Shown: one piece after another, positions 36,198 to 44,626 of the stretch | Position numbering within the stretch: the stretch's first letter is position 1 | How the letters are laid out: the number at the start of each line of letters is the position of its first letter | NCBI RefSeq assembly: GCF_003385555.1 | Contig: NZ_QOHR01000009.1 | Span: 1-64,000, forward strand | Origin: Rhodosalinus sediminis | GTDB taxonomy: Bacteria > Pseudomonadota > Alphaproteobacteria > Rhodobacterales > Rhodobacteraceae | DNA: 64,000 bases | Direction of reading: 5' to 3' | Notes under the pieces: generated by a model | What the model saw: only the letters and a program-made list of their open reading frames with translations | Told to the model about the DNA's origin: nothing | Databases searched by the model: none | Position numbers and translations under genes: made by a program

Positions 36198-36890
36198 TCA
36201 GTCCGATCCACGGTTGAGGAACAGGCCATCGGAGGGAGCGGAGGCGCCCTCGCCGATCGCCTCGAAGAGCGCGGGGACCACGTCGCCGCGCGCGGCGACC
36301 TCCGCGTCGTAGTCGATGACCCGAAGATCTCCGACCGCGGACCAGAATTCGCGGATCGCCTCCGTGTCGTAGTACCAGTCTCCACGAATGTCGTCGCGGC
36401 CCTGACCGGGAGATCCGCGAAACTTCGGCTCGAAGCGGTCGAGATGCGCCGTCCAGCTGCGCCGCCAGCCGGCCGGCTCCCTCAGGCAAAGCAGCGGCAC
36501 GATCTCGATGTCGGGCCGCTCGAACAGGCGCCTCACACGGGCGCGTTCCGCGTCGTCGCGCGCGAAACAGAAGGCTTCCGCGCTCACGACGAAACGCGCC
36601 GCGTCGTCGTCTGCGAGAAATCTGTGCATACGCGCCATGGCGCGGGCACGCACGAAAACGCCGCCGCGTCCGACGACCCCGGCGCGTCGCGACGGCGTGC
36701 GCAGGCTGGGGCGAAGCACGGAATGCGCCGTGGGTACGGCGTTGACGACCCGCTGACCGCGCAAGTCATCCATGTAAACGTGCGTGCCGCGCGCGCGCAG
36801 GCGGTAATAACGCTCTGCCAACGCCGACTGGAACGAGGTCGTTCCCGTCTTGTGCGTGCCGATGTGCACGAAGAGCGTGCGTCGCGTCAT
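36198..36890 (-). CDS. PAPS-dependent sulfotransferase
   Basis: A 230-residue soluble sulfotransferase-like protein. The 5'-phosphosulfate-binding loop is HIGTHKTGTTSFQ (about residues 9-21); the 3'-phosphate binding Arg/Ser region is probably LLCLREPAGWRRSW. It transfers sulfate from PAPS to a hydroxyl of a carbohydrate or similar acceptor. GAGGGTGAT precedes the ATG. It lies 50 bases after the gene that makes PAPS (sat-cysC). The base composition is slightly less biased than its neighbours, and there is more AT in third positions, which might indicate later acquisition. Confidence 0.8.
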   Translation of the reverse strand: MTRRTLFVHIGTHKTGTTSFQSALAERYYRLRARGTHVYMDDLRGQRVVNAVPTAHSVLRPSLRTPSRRAGVVGRGGVFVRARAMARMHRFLADDDAARFVVSAEAFCFARDDAERARVRRLFERPDIEIVPLLCLREPAGWRRSWTAHLDRFEPKFRGSPGQGRDDIRGDWYYDTEAIREFWSAVGDLRVIDYDAEVAARGDVVPALFEAIGEGASAPSDGLFLNRGSD

Positions 36891-36940
36891 ATCACCCTCG
36901 GACCCGCAGGGCGCGTGTCGTCGTGGCGACGCGCATGGCC

Positions 36941-38644
36941 TCACCCGGCGATCAGCCCCATGCTCTCGAGCTTCAGAAGCACCTGGTGGGCGCAGTTGTC
37001 CACGTCCTGCCCCTCGGTATCGACGCGCAACTCCGGGGTCTCCGGCACGTCGTACGGGTCCGAGATGCCGGTGAACTCCTTGATCTTGCCCTCGCGCGCC
37101 ATCTTGTAGAGCCCCTTGCGGTCGCGGCGCTCGCATTCCTCGAGGCTGGTGGCGACGTGCACCTCGACGAAGGCGCCGTATTGCTCGATCATCTCGCGCA
37201 CGGTGCGGCGCGTCGCGGCGTAGGGCGCGATGGGCGCGCAGATGGCGATGCCGCCGTTCTTGGTGATCTCGGAGGCGACGAAGCCGATCCGCTGGATGTT
37301 GAGATCGCGGTGCTCCTTCGAGAAGCCGAGCTCGGAAGACAGGTGTTTGCGCACCACGTCCCCGTCGAGGAGCGTCACCGGCCGGTCGCCCATCTCCATC
37401 AGCTTGATCAGCAGCGCGTTGGCGATGGTGGACTTGCCCGAGCCCGAGAGCCCGGTGAAGAAGACGGTGAAGCCCTGCTGCGCGCGCGGCGGATAGCGCC
37501 GGCGCAGCTCGGCCACCACCTCGGGGAAGGAGAACCACTCCGGCACCTCGAGCCCCTCGCGCAGGCGCCGGCGGAGTTCCGTGCCCGAGATGTTGAGGAC
37601 GGTCGCGCCCTCCTCGATCTCGTCGGCGGCCTCGTATTGCGCGCGCTCCTGCACGTAGACCATGTGTTTGAAATCGACCATCTCGATGCCGATCTCGTCC
37701 TGATGCGCGCGGAAGAGCTCCTGCGCGTCGTAGGGGCCGTAGAAATCCTCGCCCGCGCTGTTTTTGCCCGGGCCGGCGTGGTCGCGGCCGACGATGAAAT
37801 GGGTGCAGCCGTGGTTGCGCCGGATGATCCCGTGCCAGAGCGCCTCGCGCGGGCCGGCCATGCGCATCGCGAGGTTCAGCAGCGACATGGTCGTCGTCGC
37901 GGCCGGGTATTTGTCCATCACCGCCTGATAGCAGCGCACGCGCGTGAAGTGATCCACGTCGCCGGGCTTCGTCATGCCGACGACCGGGTGGATCAGCAGG
38001 TTCGCCTGCGCCTCGCGCGCGGCGCGGAAGGTCAGTTCCTGGTGCGCGCGGTGGAGCGGGTTGCGCGTCTGGAAGGCGACGACGCGGCGCCAGCCGAGCT
38101 TGCGGAAGCGCGCGCGCAGCTCGTTCGGCGTGTCGCGCCGCGCCTTGAAGTCGTAGTGCACCGGCGGCTGGATGCCGACCACCGGCCCGCCGAGATAGAC
38201 GCGGCCGGCCGTGGTGTGCAGGTAGTGCACCGCCGGATGCGCGGAATCGTCGGCGCCGAAGACCTTCTCCGCCTCGCGCGCCTTGTCCGGCACCCATTTG
38301 TCGGTGACCGTCATCGTGGCGAGGATCACGCCCTCCTGGTCGCGGAGCGCGATGTCCTGTCCGGGTTCGATCCGCTCCGCGAACGCCTCGGAGACGTCGA
38401 GCGTCACCGGCATCGGCCAGAGCGTGCCGTCGGCGAGGCGCATGCTCTCGACGACCGAGTCGTAGTCCGCCTCCGACAGGAACCCTTTCAGCGGGTGAAA
38501 GCCCCCGTTCATCAGAAGCTCGAGGTCGCAGGTCTGGCGCGGGGTCAGGTCCCAGCTGACGAGGTCCGCGGCCTCGGCCTTCAGCTTCTGGGCGCTTTCG
38601 GAAGAGACGTAGAGTTCGGGAAGGGGGGCGAGGTTTTCGGTCAT
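36941..38644 (-). CDS. Bifunctional sulfate adenylyltransferase/adenylylsulfate kinase
   Basis: A 567-residue fusion: residues 1 to about 385 are ATP sulfurylase (QTRNPLHRAH at 192-201, GRDHAGPG at 286-293), and the rest is APS kinase with P-loop GLSGSGKST (398-406) and DGDVVRKHLSSELGFS. It makes PAPS from sulfate and two ATP. ATG 38644 begins MTENLAPLPELYV, as in relatives. Unlike fungal enzymes, both active sites look intact. It is preceded by a 13-base tandem repeat that may be an operator, and it feeds the neighbouring sulfotransferase. Confidence 0.94.
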   Translation of the reverse strand: MTENLAPLPELYVSSESAQKLKAEAADLVSWDLTPRQTCDLELLMNGGFHPLKGFLSEADYDSVVESMRLADGTLWPMPVTLDVSEAFAERIEPGQDIALRDQEGVILATMTVTDKWVPDKAREAEKVFGADDSAHPAVHYLHTTAGRVYLGGPVVGIQPPVHYDFKARRDTPNELRARFRKLGWRRVVAFQTRNPLHRAHQELTFRAAREAQANLLIHPVVGMTKPGDVDHFTRVRCYQAVMDKYPAATTTMSLLNLAMRMAGPREALWHGIIRRNHGCTHFIVGRDHAGPGKNSAGEDFYGPYDAQELFRAHQDEIGIEMVDFKHMVYVQERAQYEAADEIEEGATVLNISGTELRRRLREGLEVPEWFSFPEVVAELRRRYPPRAQQGFTVFFTGLSGSGKSTIANALLIKLMEMGDRPVTLLDGDVVRKHLSSELGFSKEHRDLNIQRIGFVASEITKNGGIAICAPIAPYAATRRTVREMIEQYGAFVEVHVATSLEECERRDRKGLYKMAREGKIKEFTGISDPYDVPETPELRVDTEGQDVDNCAHQVLLKLESMGLIAG

Positions 38645-38722
38645 GGCATTGCTTTCGGGAGTCGGCGCGCCGCCGGTCACGACGGATCGCGCGCTGTCTC
38701 GCGCGGGCCGGCCCCGGATGCA

Positions 38723-38748
38723 ACCATCGATAGTTACCATCGACAGTC
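38723..38748. repeat. Tandem 13-bp repeat upstream of sat-cysC
   Basis: ACCATCGATAGTT directly followed by ACCATCGACAGTC. Spaced by little more than one helical turn and located 79-104 bases before the start codon, it may be a regulator-binding site. The ATCGAT core is itself palindromic. Confidence 0.45.
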
Positions 38749-38755
38749 ACGGTGT

Positions 38756-38777
38756 GGCCGGCCGGTCACGGCCGGCC
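38756..38777. terminator. Hairpin after trxB
   Basis: GGCCGGCCG-GTCA-CGGCCGGCC, a nine-base-pair stem with a four-base loop, nine bases after the trxB stop. It has no T-run. Confidence 0.45.
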
Positions 38778-38785
38778 GGCGCGCG

Positions 38786-39754
38786 TCACTCGGCGGCTTC
38801 CGCTCCCTCGGCGACGCCGAGCTCGGCGAGGAATTTCTCCGCGTCCAATGCTGCCATACAGCCCATCCCGGCGCTCGTCACCGCCTGGCGATAGACGTGG
38901 TCGGTGATGTCGCCGGCGGCGAAGACGCCCGGCACCGAGGTGCGCGTGGTGCCCGGCTCGACCTTGACGTAGCCGCCGTGGTGCGTCTCCAGCCGGTCCT
39001 TGACGAGTTCGTTGGCCGGCGCGTGGCCGATGGCGATGAAGACGCCCTTGCAGGCGATCTCGCTCACCGCGCCGGTGCGTACGTCGCGCACGCGCACGCC
39101 CTCGACGCCGAGCGGGTCCTCGGTGCCCACCACCTCGTCGAGGGTGTGGAACCAGAGGGTCTCGACCTTCGGGTTGTTGAAGAGGCGGTCCTGCAGCACC
39201 TTTTCCGCGCGCAGCTCGTCGCGGCGGTGGATGAGCGTCACCTTGGAGGCGAAGTTCGTCAGGAAAAGCGCCTCCTCGACGGCGGTGTTGCCGCCGCCGA
39301 CCACGACGATCTCCTGCCCGCGGTAGAAGAAGCCGTCGCAGGTCGCGCAGGCCGAGACGCCGAAGCCCTTGAACTTCTCCTCCGAGGGCAGGCCGAGCCA
39401 CTTCGCCCGCGCGCCGGTGGCGAGGATCACGGCGTCGGCGGTGTAGGTGGTGCCGCTGTCGCCCCGGGCGGTGAAGGGCCGCTCCCCGAGGTCGAGGTCG
39501 GTGATGATGTCGCTCTCGATCGCGCAGCCCACGGCGCGCGCGTGCGCCTCCATCCGGACCATCAGGTCGGGGCCCTGCACCTCGGTGTCGCCGGGCCAGT
39601 TCTCGACCTCGGTGGTGGTGGTGAGCTGCCCGCCGGGTTCGATCCCCTGCACGAGCAGCGGCTCGAGCATGGCGCGCGCGGCGTAGACGCCGGCGGTGTA
39701 GCCCGCCGGGCCGGAGCCGATGATCAGAAGCCTTGTGTGCCGTGTCTCGCCCAT
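38786..39754 (-). CDS. trxB: Thioredoxin reductase
   Basis: A 322-residue FAD/NADPH flavoenzyme reducing thioredoxin. The FAD motif [16 protein letters not shown] is at the N terminus, the redox pair is Cys136-Ala-Thr-Cys139 ([10 protein letters not shown]), and [16 protein letters not shown] binds NADPH. The start [10 protein letters not shown] has a GGAGGG site and is preferred to the long upstream open frame. It is divergent from lrp, a conserved Rhodobacterales neighbourhood. Confidence 0.96.
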   Translation of the reverse strand: MGETRHTRLLIIGSGPAGYTAGVYAARAMLEPLLVQGIEPGGQLTTTTEVENWPGDTEVQGPDLMVRMEAHARAVGCAIESDIITDLDLGERPFTARGDSGTTYTADAVILATGARAKWLGLPSEEKFKGFGVSACATCDGFFYRGQEIVVVGGGNTAVEEALFLTNFASKVTLIHRRDELRAEKVLQDRLFNNPKVETLWFHTLDEVVGTEDPLGVEGVRVRDVRTGAVSEIACKGVFIAIGHAPANELVKDRLETHHGGYVKVEPGTTRTSVPGVFAAGDITDHVYRQAVTSAGMGCMAALDAEKFLAELGVAEGAEAAE

Positions 39755-39867
39755 GACGCCCTCCGCGATATTCCGTGCCGAGCATATATGCGAAGCGCCC
39801 CGCCGGAGAAAGGCCCGCGCCCGCGGACGCGGCATTGCGGCGCGGGCCGGAGCGGGCGTGCCTTAAG

Positions 39868-39920
39868 AAAGTTGCGCGCACGTGAAACTTTATTGCGCGT
39901 GCCGCGCTCGTTGCTATAAG
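39868..39920 (+). promoter_or_regulatory. lrp promoter and possible operator
   Basis: TTGCGC (39893-39898), 16-base spacer, TATAAG (39915-39920) gives a plausible promoter. AAAGTT (39868-39873) and AACTTT (39886-39891) form an inverted repeat just upstream, where autoregulation by Lrp or control of divergent trxB could take place. Confidence 0.5.
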
Positions 39921-39945
39921 ACCCGCAATCCCACAGGAGGGCAGG

Positions 39946-40446
39946 ATGCCGTCGTCGCGCCTCGATCCGATCGACCGGAAGATTCTCGCCGAGCTTCAGG
40001 CCGACGGTCGCATGACCAACGTCGAACTGGCGCGCCGCGTCGGCATCTCGGCGCCGCCCTGCCTGCGCCGCGTGCGCACCCTCGAGGAGCAGGGCTACAT
40101 CAAGGGCTACCACGCCCGCGTCGACGCGCACGAGCTCGGCTTCGAGGTGCAGGTCTTCGTCATGGTCGGCCTCGTCAGCCAGGCGGAGGCCGATCTGGTC
40201 GCCTTCGAGGAGCGCTGCCGCGCCTGGCCCCTCGTGCGCGAGTGCCACATGCTCAACGGCGAGGTGGATTTCATCCTCAAGTGCGTCGCGCCCGACCTCT
40301 CGACCTTCCAGAGCTTCCTGACCTCGGACCTGACCGCGGCGGAGAACGTGGCGAGCGTCAAGACCTCGCTGGTGATCCGCGGCGCCAAGCATGAGCCGGG
40401 CGTGCCCTTCGAGGTGCTCGAGGAGCGGCTCGGCCGCTCGGCCTGA
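39946..40446 (+). CDS. Lrp/AsnC family transcriptional regulator
   Basis: A 166-residue regulator: N-terminal winged helix-turn-helix (DRKILAELQADGRMTNVELARRVGIS in parts), a linker, and the C-terminal RAM/ACT-like ligand-binding domain (GFEVQVFVMVGL, VRECHMLNGEVDFILKCVAPD). Such proteins respond to amino acids. ACAGGAGGGCAGG lies directly before the ATG. Because it is divergent from trxB, it may control that gene as well as itself. Confidence 0.92.
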   Translation: MPSSRLDPIDRKILAELQADGRMTNVELARRVGISAPPCLRRVRTLEEQGYIKGYHARVDAHELGFEVQVFVMVGLVSQAEADLVAFEERCRAWPLVRECHMLNGEVDFILKCVAPDLSTFQSFLTSDLTAAENVASVKTSLVIRGAKHEPGVPFEVLEERLGRSA

Positions 40447-40455
40447 GCCTCAGGC
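40441..40455. terminator. Hairpin over convergent stop codons of lrp and the Hint gene
   Basis: GCCTGAG-C-CTCAGGC contains both stop codons within its arms. There is no T-run. Confidence 0.4.
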
Positions 40456-41229
40456 GGCGGTGAGCCGGGCGAGCGTCTCGCCCGAGACGCGCGGCCAGCC
40501 GAGCGGGCCGAAGCCCGCGAAATCCGTCAGATGCGGAAAGAGCGACAGGAACCGCGCCCGGAGCTCGGGCGCCAGCGTCTCGGCCGTGCGCAGGCCGGGG
40601 TGAAAGGTCTCGAGCATCAGCCCGCCCGCGTCGCAGGCCGTGTGCCGTTCGGTCAGCACCTGATGAACGCGCACCGGGCCGGGCGGCGTCACGGCGATCA
40701 CGCCCTCGCCGTCGCGGAGATCGGCGAGCGGCGTCAGCACCCGGGCGGTGCCGCTCAGCCGGTCGAGCCCCGGGGGCGCGTGCAGCCGCCGCGCCGCCGG
40801 CCCGGCGAGCAGATCGCCCGCCGGGCGGCCCGGCCCGAAGGCCTCCGGCATGACCCGCGTGAGCGGCGGTGCCCCGGCGCCGGGGGCGATGGTGGTGCTC
40901 CCGATCCAGAGGATCGCCACCGTGTCGCCCTCGACCGTCACCAGCCGGTCGCCGGGGGCGAGATCTTCCACCGCCACCGGCCCGTCAGGCGTGCGCAGAA
41001 GCGTGCCGCGCGCCAGCGCGCCGGCGGCGTCGAGAAAGAGTGGATGATCGGGCACAGAGTGGCGGCGAAGCTCGACCCCGCCGTCGCCCCGGAGAGAGGC
41101 GGCCTCGATCACGCGCGAGAGAGAGGGCTCGCGCCGAGGCCGCCTGTCTGACCGAGCAAACCGGCCGCTCTCGGCCGGTACGGTGGACGTCGTGTCGGCG
41201 GCGAGGCCGCGTCGGGGCTGCGTGGTCAT
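40450..41229 (-). CDS. Stand-alone Hint (hedgehog/intein-type) domain protein
   Basis: A 259-residue protein. About residues 85-225 match the Hint_2 pattern common in Rhodobacterales: GTLLRTPDGPVAVEDLAPGDRLVTVEGD, then VLWIGSTTI-like ILWIGSTTIAPG, and VRVHQVLTERH. The first nucleophile of true inteins is usually Cys at GT; here the position reads ARGTLLRT, so no splicing Cys is obvious. No extein-like domain follows. ATG 41229 has GGGGGATCAC before it. Function is unknown; in relatives such proteins are sometimes fused to RTX repeats. Confidence 0.75.
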   Translation of the reverse strand: MTTQPRRGLAADTTSTVPAESGRFARSDRRPRREPSLSRVIEAASLRGDGGVELRRHSVPDHPLFLDAAGALARGTLLRTPDGPVAVEDLAPGDRLVTVEGDTVAILWIGSTTIAPGAGAPPLTRVMPEAFGPGRPAGDLLAGPAARRLHAPPGLDRLSGTARVLTPLADLRDGEGVIAVTPPGPVRVHQVLTERHTACDAGGLMLETFHPGLRTAETLAPELRARFLSLFPHLTDFAGFGPLGWPRVSGETLARLTAA

Positions 41230-41451
41230 GTGATCCCCCAAAGGGTCGGTCACACCCGCGCCGGCCCCCACCAGCGCCGCAGACGGACAGATGCGTCATG
41301 CCATCGTTGCGCCGCATATGAGCCAGATTTCGGCGGCCTTGTCAAAAACGCGCGCCCATTGTGGCCTGCGCGACGCCAAATCCGCCGGTGCGCGCGGCAT
41401 TGTCCGCCGCCGGCATATCGGTGCCGCGGCGCGCGCCCGAATCGCCACGCC
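41230..41451. other. Gap between pgeF and the Hint gene
   Basis: This 222-base stretch is noticeably richer in A and T (for example around 41315-41350) than the coding sequence, as expected for a promoter of the Hint gene, but I cannot assign precise boxes. No gene or repeat is seen. Confidence 0.35.
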
Positions 41452-42207
41452 CTAGAGCCGGATCGCCGAGAGGAGCCGCCCGTAATCGGCCTCCGCCGCG
41501 TGGGTGGCCCGGCGGTAGGAGTAGAAGCGGTCCGGGTCGGCGTAGGTGCAGGCGCCGACCCACTCCGCCTGTCCGACGCCCGCCGCCCGGAGCCGCGCGA
41601 GCCCGTAGGCCGGCAGGTCGAACTGCACCCGGTCGCCGTCGCCCCGCGCGAAGAAGCGCGCGTTCCCGGCCGCGTCGGCGAGGAAGGTCGCCATGACCTC
41701 CGGCCCCACCTCGTAGGCGGACTGGCTGATCGCGGGGCCGATGACGGCGGTGACGCGCGCCGCCTCGGCGCCCAGCTCGCCCATGCGCGCGAGCGTCGCC
41801 TCCAGCACGCCGGCGCGCGCCCCGCGCCAGCCCGCGTGCGCGGCGCCGATCACGCCGGCCGCGCGGTCGGCGAGGAGCACCGGCATGCAGTCGGCCGTCA
41901 GCACGCCGAGCGCCAGTCCCGGCGTCGCCGTCGCCATGCCGTCGGCGCGCGGGCGCGTCGCGGGCGGCGCGTCGAGGGCGACCGCCTCGGCCGAGTGCAC
42001 CTGATGCAGCGTCACGAGCCGCTCCGGCGCGACGTCGAGCGCCGCCGCCGCCCGCGCCCGGTTGAGCGCCACGATCTCCGCCTGGTCCGAGGAGCCGGGG
42101 CCGCAGTTCAGGCCCCCGAACACCCCCGAGGAGGCGCCCCCCTTGCGCGTGAAGAAGCCGTGGCGGAGCGGCGCGAGCGCGTCGGCGGTGATGGCCTCGA
42201 GCGTCAT
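41452..42207 (-). CDS. pgeF: Peptidoglycan editing factor PgeF (laccase-domain, YfiH family)
   Basis: A 251-residue DUF152/YfiH protein. The conserved metal or substrate residues are in LHQVHS, TADCMPVLLAD and AAHAGWRG, and the GAGVGACTYAD-like end is WVGACTYADPDRFYSYRR. PgeF hydrolyses misincorporated L-Ser in UDP-MurNAc-L-Ser, protecting cell wall composition. It overlaps the methyltransferase stop by ATGA, forming an lgt-methyltransferase-pgeF operon, an order conserved in alphaproteobacteria. Confidence 0.9.
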   Translation of the reverse strand: MTLEAITADALAPLRHGFFTRKGGASSGVFGGLNCGPGSSDQAEIVALNRARAAAALDVAPERLVTLHQVHSAEAVALDAPPATRPRADGMATATPGLALGVLTADCMPVLLADRAAGVIGAAHAGWRGARAGVLEATLARMGELGAEAARVTAVIGPAISQSAYEVGPEVMATFLADAAGNARFFARGDGDRVQFDLPAYGLARLRAAGVGQAEWVGACTYADPDRFYSYRRATHAAEADYGRLLSAIRL

Positions 42208-43271
42208 GGACCCACTCCGGGCGGCGGCGGGGCGCCCTCGGGATGGAGGGCGAGACACTTGAAGAGCGTCCCCATCTCCTCGGGGTGCGTCAACCGGCGA
42301 TGGGCCGCGACGTGGCGCGCGCGCGCCTCGCCGGAAAGGCGCTCGGCCAGCCGCTGCGCCCGCGCGGTGATGCCGAGCCGCTCCAGAAAGACGCCCTGCG
42401 GCGTCGGCCCGGCGTGGGCGCAGGGCGCGGCCCGCGCGATCGCCTCGAAATCGACATGCGCCGTCAGATCGGCCTCGCCCGGCGCGGCGAAGGGGTCCGC
42501 GTAGGCGTGCCCCTGCACCGCCTGAAAGGTGTCGCCGCGCGCGCGCCAGTCGCCGTAGTCGAGGATCAGCGCCGCGCCGCCCTGCCGGGCGATGCGCGCG
42601 CCGATCTCCGCGGCGATGCCGGGGGCGGCGGGGCAGACCTCCACCACGTCGCCCGGCGCCGTGTCGGCCAGCCGGTCGGCGAGCGCGGGCTGCGGCGCCT
42701 CCCCCGCGAGGCCGAGCGCGAGGCGCCCCTGCACGCGCCCCACGCGCCGCTCCTGCCACATCTCGCCCCCGGCGCGCTGGAACTGCCGGATCGGCAGGGC
42801 GTCGAAGAACTCGTTCGCGACGAGGAAGAGCGGCCGGTCGTCGGGCAGATCGCCCACCGCCTCGTGCCAGACCACCGCGCGGTCGCCCAGCGTTTCGCGC
42901 TGGCGCGCGCGGAGCGCGGGCGAGGCCTCCACGAGGTGGATTTCCGCGGCCTCGAGGCAGCCCGGCACCGCGGCGAGGGCGCGCGTCATGTCGGCCATCA
43001 GCGTGCCGCGCCCCGGCCCGAGCTCGGCGAGGGCGATCCGCGCCGGCGCGCCCTGATCGCGCCAGGCCTGCCCCAGCGCGAGGCCCAGCATCTCGCCGAA
43101 CATCTGGCTGATCTCGGGGGCGGTGGTGAAATCGCCCGCCCGGCCGAGCGGGTCGCGCGTCGCGTAATAGCCGTGCTCGGGATGCCAGAGGCACTCGGCC
43201 ATGTAATCGGCGAGCGACAGCGGCCCCTCCTGCGCGATCCGGGCGTCGAGGCGCGCAGCGAGCGGGGTCAT
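42204..43271 (-). CDS. NDUFAF7/MidA-type SAM-dependent methyltransferase
   Basis: A 355-residue class I methyltransferase. SAM-binding motif I is [16 protein letters not shown], with the family signatures [23 protein letters not shown] in parts, [14 protein letters not shown] and LILDYGDW. The mitochondrial relative methylates an arginine on a complex I subunit; the bacterial role is not established, but complex I or another respiratory protein is plausible. ATGA overlaps at both ends tie it to lgt and pgeF. Confidence 0.87.
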   Translation of the reverse strand: MTPLAARLDARIAQEGPLSLADYMAECLWHPEHGYYATRDPLGRAGDFTTAPEISQMFGEMLGLALGQAWRDQGAPARIALAELGPGRGTLMADMTRALAAVPGCLEAAEIHLVEASPALRARQRETLGDRAVVWHEAVGDLPDDRPLFLVANEFFDALPIRQFQRAGGEMWQERRVGRVQGRLALGLAGEAPQPALADRLADTAPGDVVEVCPAAPGIAAEIGARIARQGGAALILDYGDWRARGDTFQAVQGHAYADPFAAPGEADLTAHVDFEAIARAAPCAHAGPTPQGVFLERLGITARAQRLAERLSGEARARHVAAHRRLTHPEEMGTLFKCLALHPEGAPPPPGVGP

Positions 43272-44170
43272 GCGCGCGCCGGCCCGCGGCCCCGCATTGC
43301 CCGGAGCACGAGCGCCGCGCCCACGGCGAGCATCGGCAGCGACAGGATCTGCCCCATGGTCAGGCCGACGCCCCCGACATGCCAGGCGAGGCCGAGGGGA
43401 TTGCCCTCGGAGACGAACTGCGGGTCGGGCTGGCGCACGACCTCCACGAGAAAGCGGGCGAGGCCGTAGCCCGCCAGAAAGACGCCGGTGATCAGCCCCG
43501 GCCGGGCGAAGGCGCCGCGCCGCCAGGCGAGCCAGATCAGCGCCGCGCCGAGCACCACGCCCTCGAGCGCGGCCTCGTAGAGCTGCGACGGATGGCGCGC
43601 GCAGAGCTCGCCCACCGGCTGCCCGCAGGCCTGCGCCAGCCGGCCCGGAAAGATCACGCCCCAGGGCAGATCGGTGGGCCGGCCCCAGAGCTCGGCGTTG
43701 ATGAAATTGGCGATCCGGCCGAGCAGGAGGCCCGGCGGCGTCGCCAGCGCCATGACGTCGGCCGCTTTGAGCGGCGCGACGCCCGCGCGCCGGCACCAGA
43801 GAAGCGCGGCCACCACCACGCCGAGGAAGCCGCCATGAAAGGCCATGCCGCCCTGCCAGAGCATCAGGATCTCGCCCGCGTTCTCGAGGTAGTATCCGGG
43901 CCGGTAGAAGAGCACGAACCCGAGCCGCCCGCCGAGGATCACGCCGAGGATCACCCAGGTCAGCAGGTCGTCCACCTGCTCCGCGGTCATCGGCGCCGCT
44001 CCGCCCGGCCAGAGCCGCGGCCGGTTGACCGCCATCACGGCGAGCCGCCAGCCGAGCAGGATGCCCACGATATAGGCGAGCGCATACCAGCGCAGCGCGA
44101 ACTCGAGGCCGAAGAGCTCGACGGAGAAGAGCTCGGACGAGATGTCGGGAAAGGGGATCGCGGCCAGCAT
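43268..44170 (-). CDS. lgt: Prolipoprotein diacylglyceryl transferase Lgt
   Basis: A 300-residue inner-membrane enzyme with seven helices that transfers diacylglycerol from phosphatidylglycerol to the lipobox Cys. The Lgt signature region [21 protein letters not shown] and the essential MAFHGGFLG motif are intact. It is the first gene of the lgt-methyltransferase-pgeF operon. Its substrates include lipoproteins such as the LpoA-like protein encoded at 16-17 kb. Confidence 0.97.
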   Translation of the reverse strand: MLAAIPFPDISSELFSVELFGLEFALRWYALAYIVGILLGWRLAVMAVNRPRLWPGGAAPMTAEQVDDLLTWVILGVILGGRLGFVLFYRPGYYLENAGEILMLWQGGMAFHGGFLGVVVAALLWCRRAGVAPLKAADVMALATPPGLLLGRIANFINAELWGRPTDLPWGVIFPGRLAQACGQPVGELCARHPSQLYEAALEGVVLGAALIWLAWRRGAFARPGLITGVFLAGYGLARFLVEVVRQPDPQFVSEGNPLGLAWHVGGVGLTMGQILSLPMLAVGAALVLRAMRGRGPARA

Positions 44171-44198
44171 GTCCTCTCAGGTGCCCCGTGTCGTCCGC

Positions 44199-44250
44199 CC
44201 CGTCAAGCGCGCCCGTCAAGCGCGCCCGTCAAGCAGGCCCGTCAAGCAGG
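44199..44250. repeat. Four tandem 13-bp repeats between lgt and ubiK-like gene
   Basis: Unit CCCGTCAAGCGCG twice, then CCCGTCAAGCAGG twice, without spacer. They lie 29 bases upstream of lgt in the divergent gap. A slippage-prone microsatellite-like array or a repeated binding site. Confidence 0.75.
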
Positions 44251-44374
44251 CCCCGAGGCGCGCCCCGTCGTGTTCGCCGTCGGGCGCGGCTCATCGCCCC
44301 TTCCGGGCCTCTTCGCCTTGAGCGCCGGCCCACGTCGCGCCATATGAGCGGGGAAGGTAACACCGGAGAGACGC

Positions 44375-44623
44375 ATGCAGTCCCGCAGCAAGGTTTTCGA
44401 CGACATGTCGCAGCTCATGACCAACGCCATGGGCGTCGCGCAGGGCGCGCGCGAAGAGGCCCAGACGGCGATGAACTCGATGATCGACCGCTGGCTCGCC
44501 GATCGCGACCTAGTCACGCGCGAGGAATTCGACGCCGTGCGCGCCATGGCGCAGAAGGCGCGCGAGGAAAACGAGGCGCTGAAGGCGCGGATCGAGGCGC
44601 TCGAGGCGAAGCACGCCGAGTGA
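44375..44623 (+). CDS. UbiK-like ubiquinone accessory factor (BMFP domain, YqiC family)
   Basis: An 82-residue protein: an amphipathic N-terminal helix (SQLMTNAMGVAQGAREEAQTAM) and a C-terminal coiled coil (EEFDAVRAMAQKAREENEALKARIEALE). UbiK binds lipids and assists ubiquinone-biosynthesis enzymes under oxygen; membrane-fusogenic activity has been reported for the family. A GGGGAAGG site is upstream. It ends three bases from the flavin reductase stop. Confidence 0.82.
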   Translation: MQSRSKVFDDMSQLMTNAMGVAQGAREEAQTAMNSMIDRWLADRDLVTREEFDAVRAMAQKAREENEALKARIEALEAKHAE

Positions 44624-44626
44624 GGC

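Noticed and set aside
36198..38750. An 850-codon minus-strand frame
   Set aside because: It is in another frame of sat-cysC on the same strand, and only the part after 36890 (the sulfotransferase) has family motifs and a ribosome-binding site.
38756..38777. Possible origin or dif-like site at the GGCCGGCC hairpin
   Set aside because: The sequence is a simple GC hairpin beside the trxB stop with no dif or DnaA-box features.
36923..39919. A 998-codon plus-strand frame
   Set aside because: Antisense to sat-cysC and trxB, rich in His/Arg/Asp low-complexity sequence, without domain or start signal.
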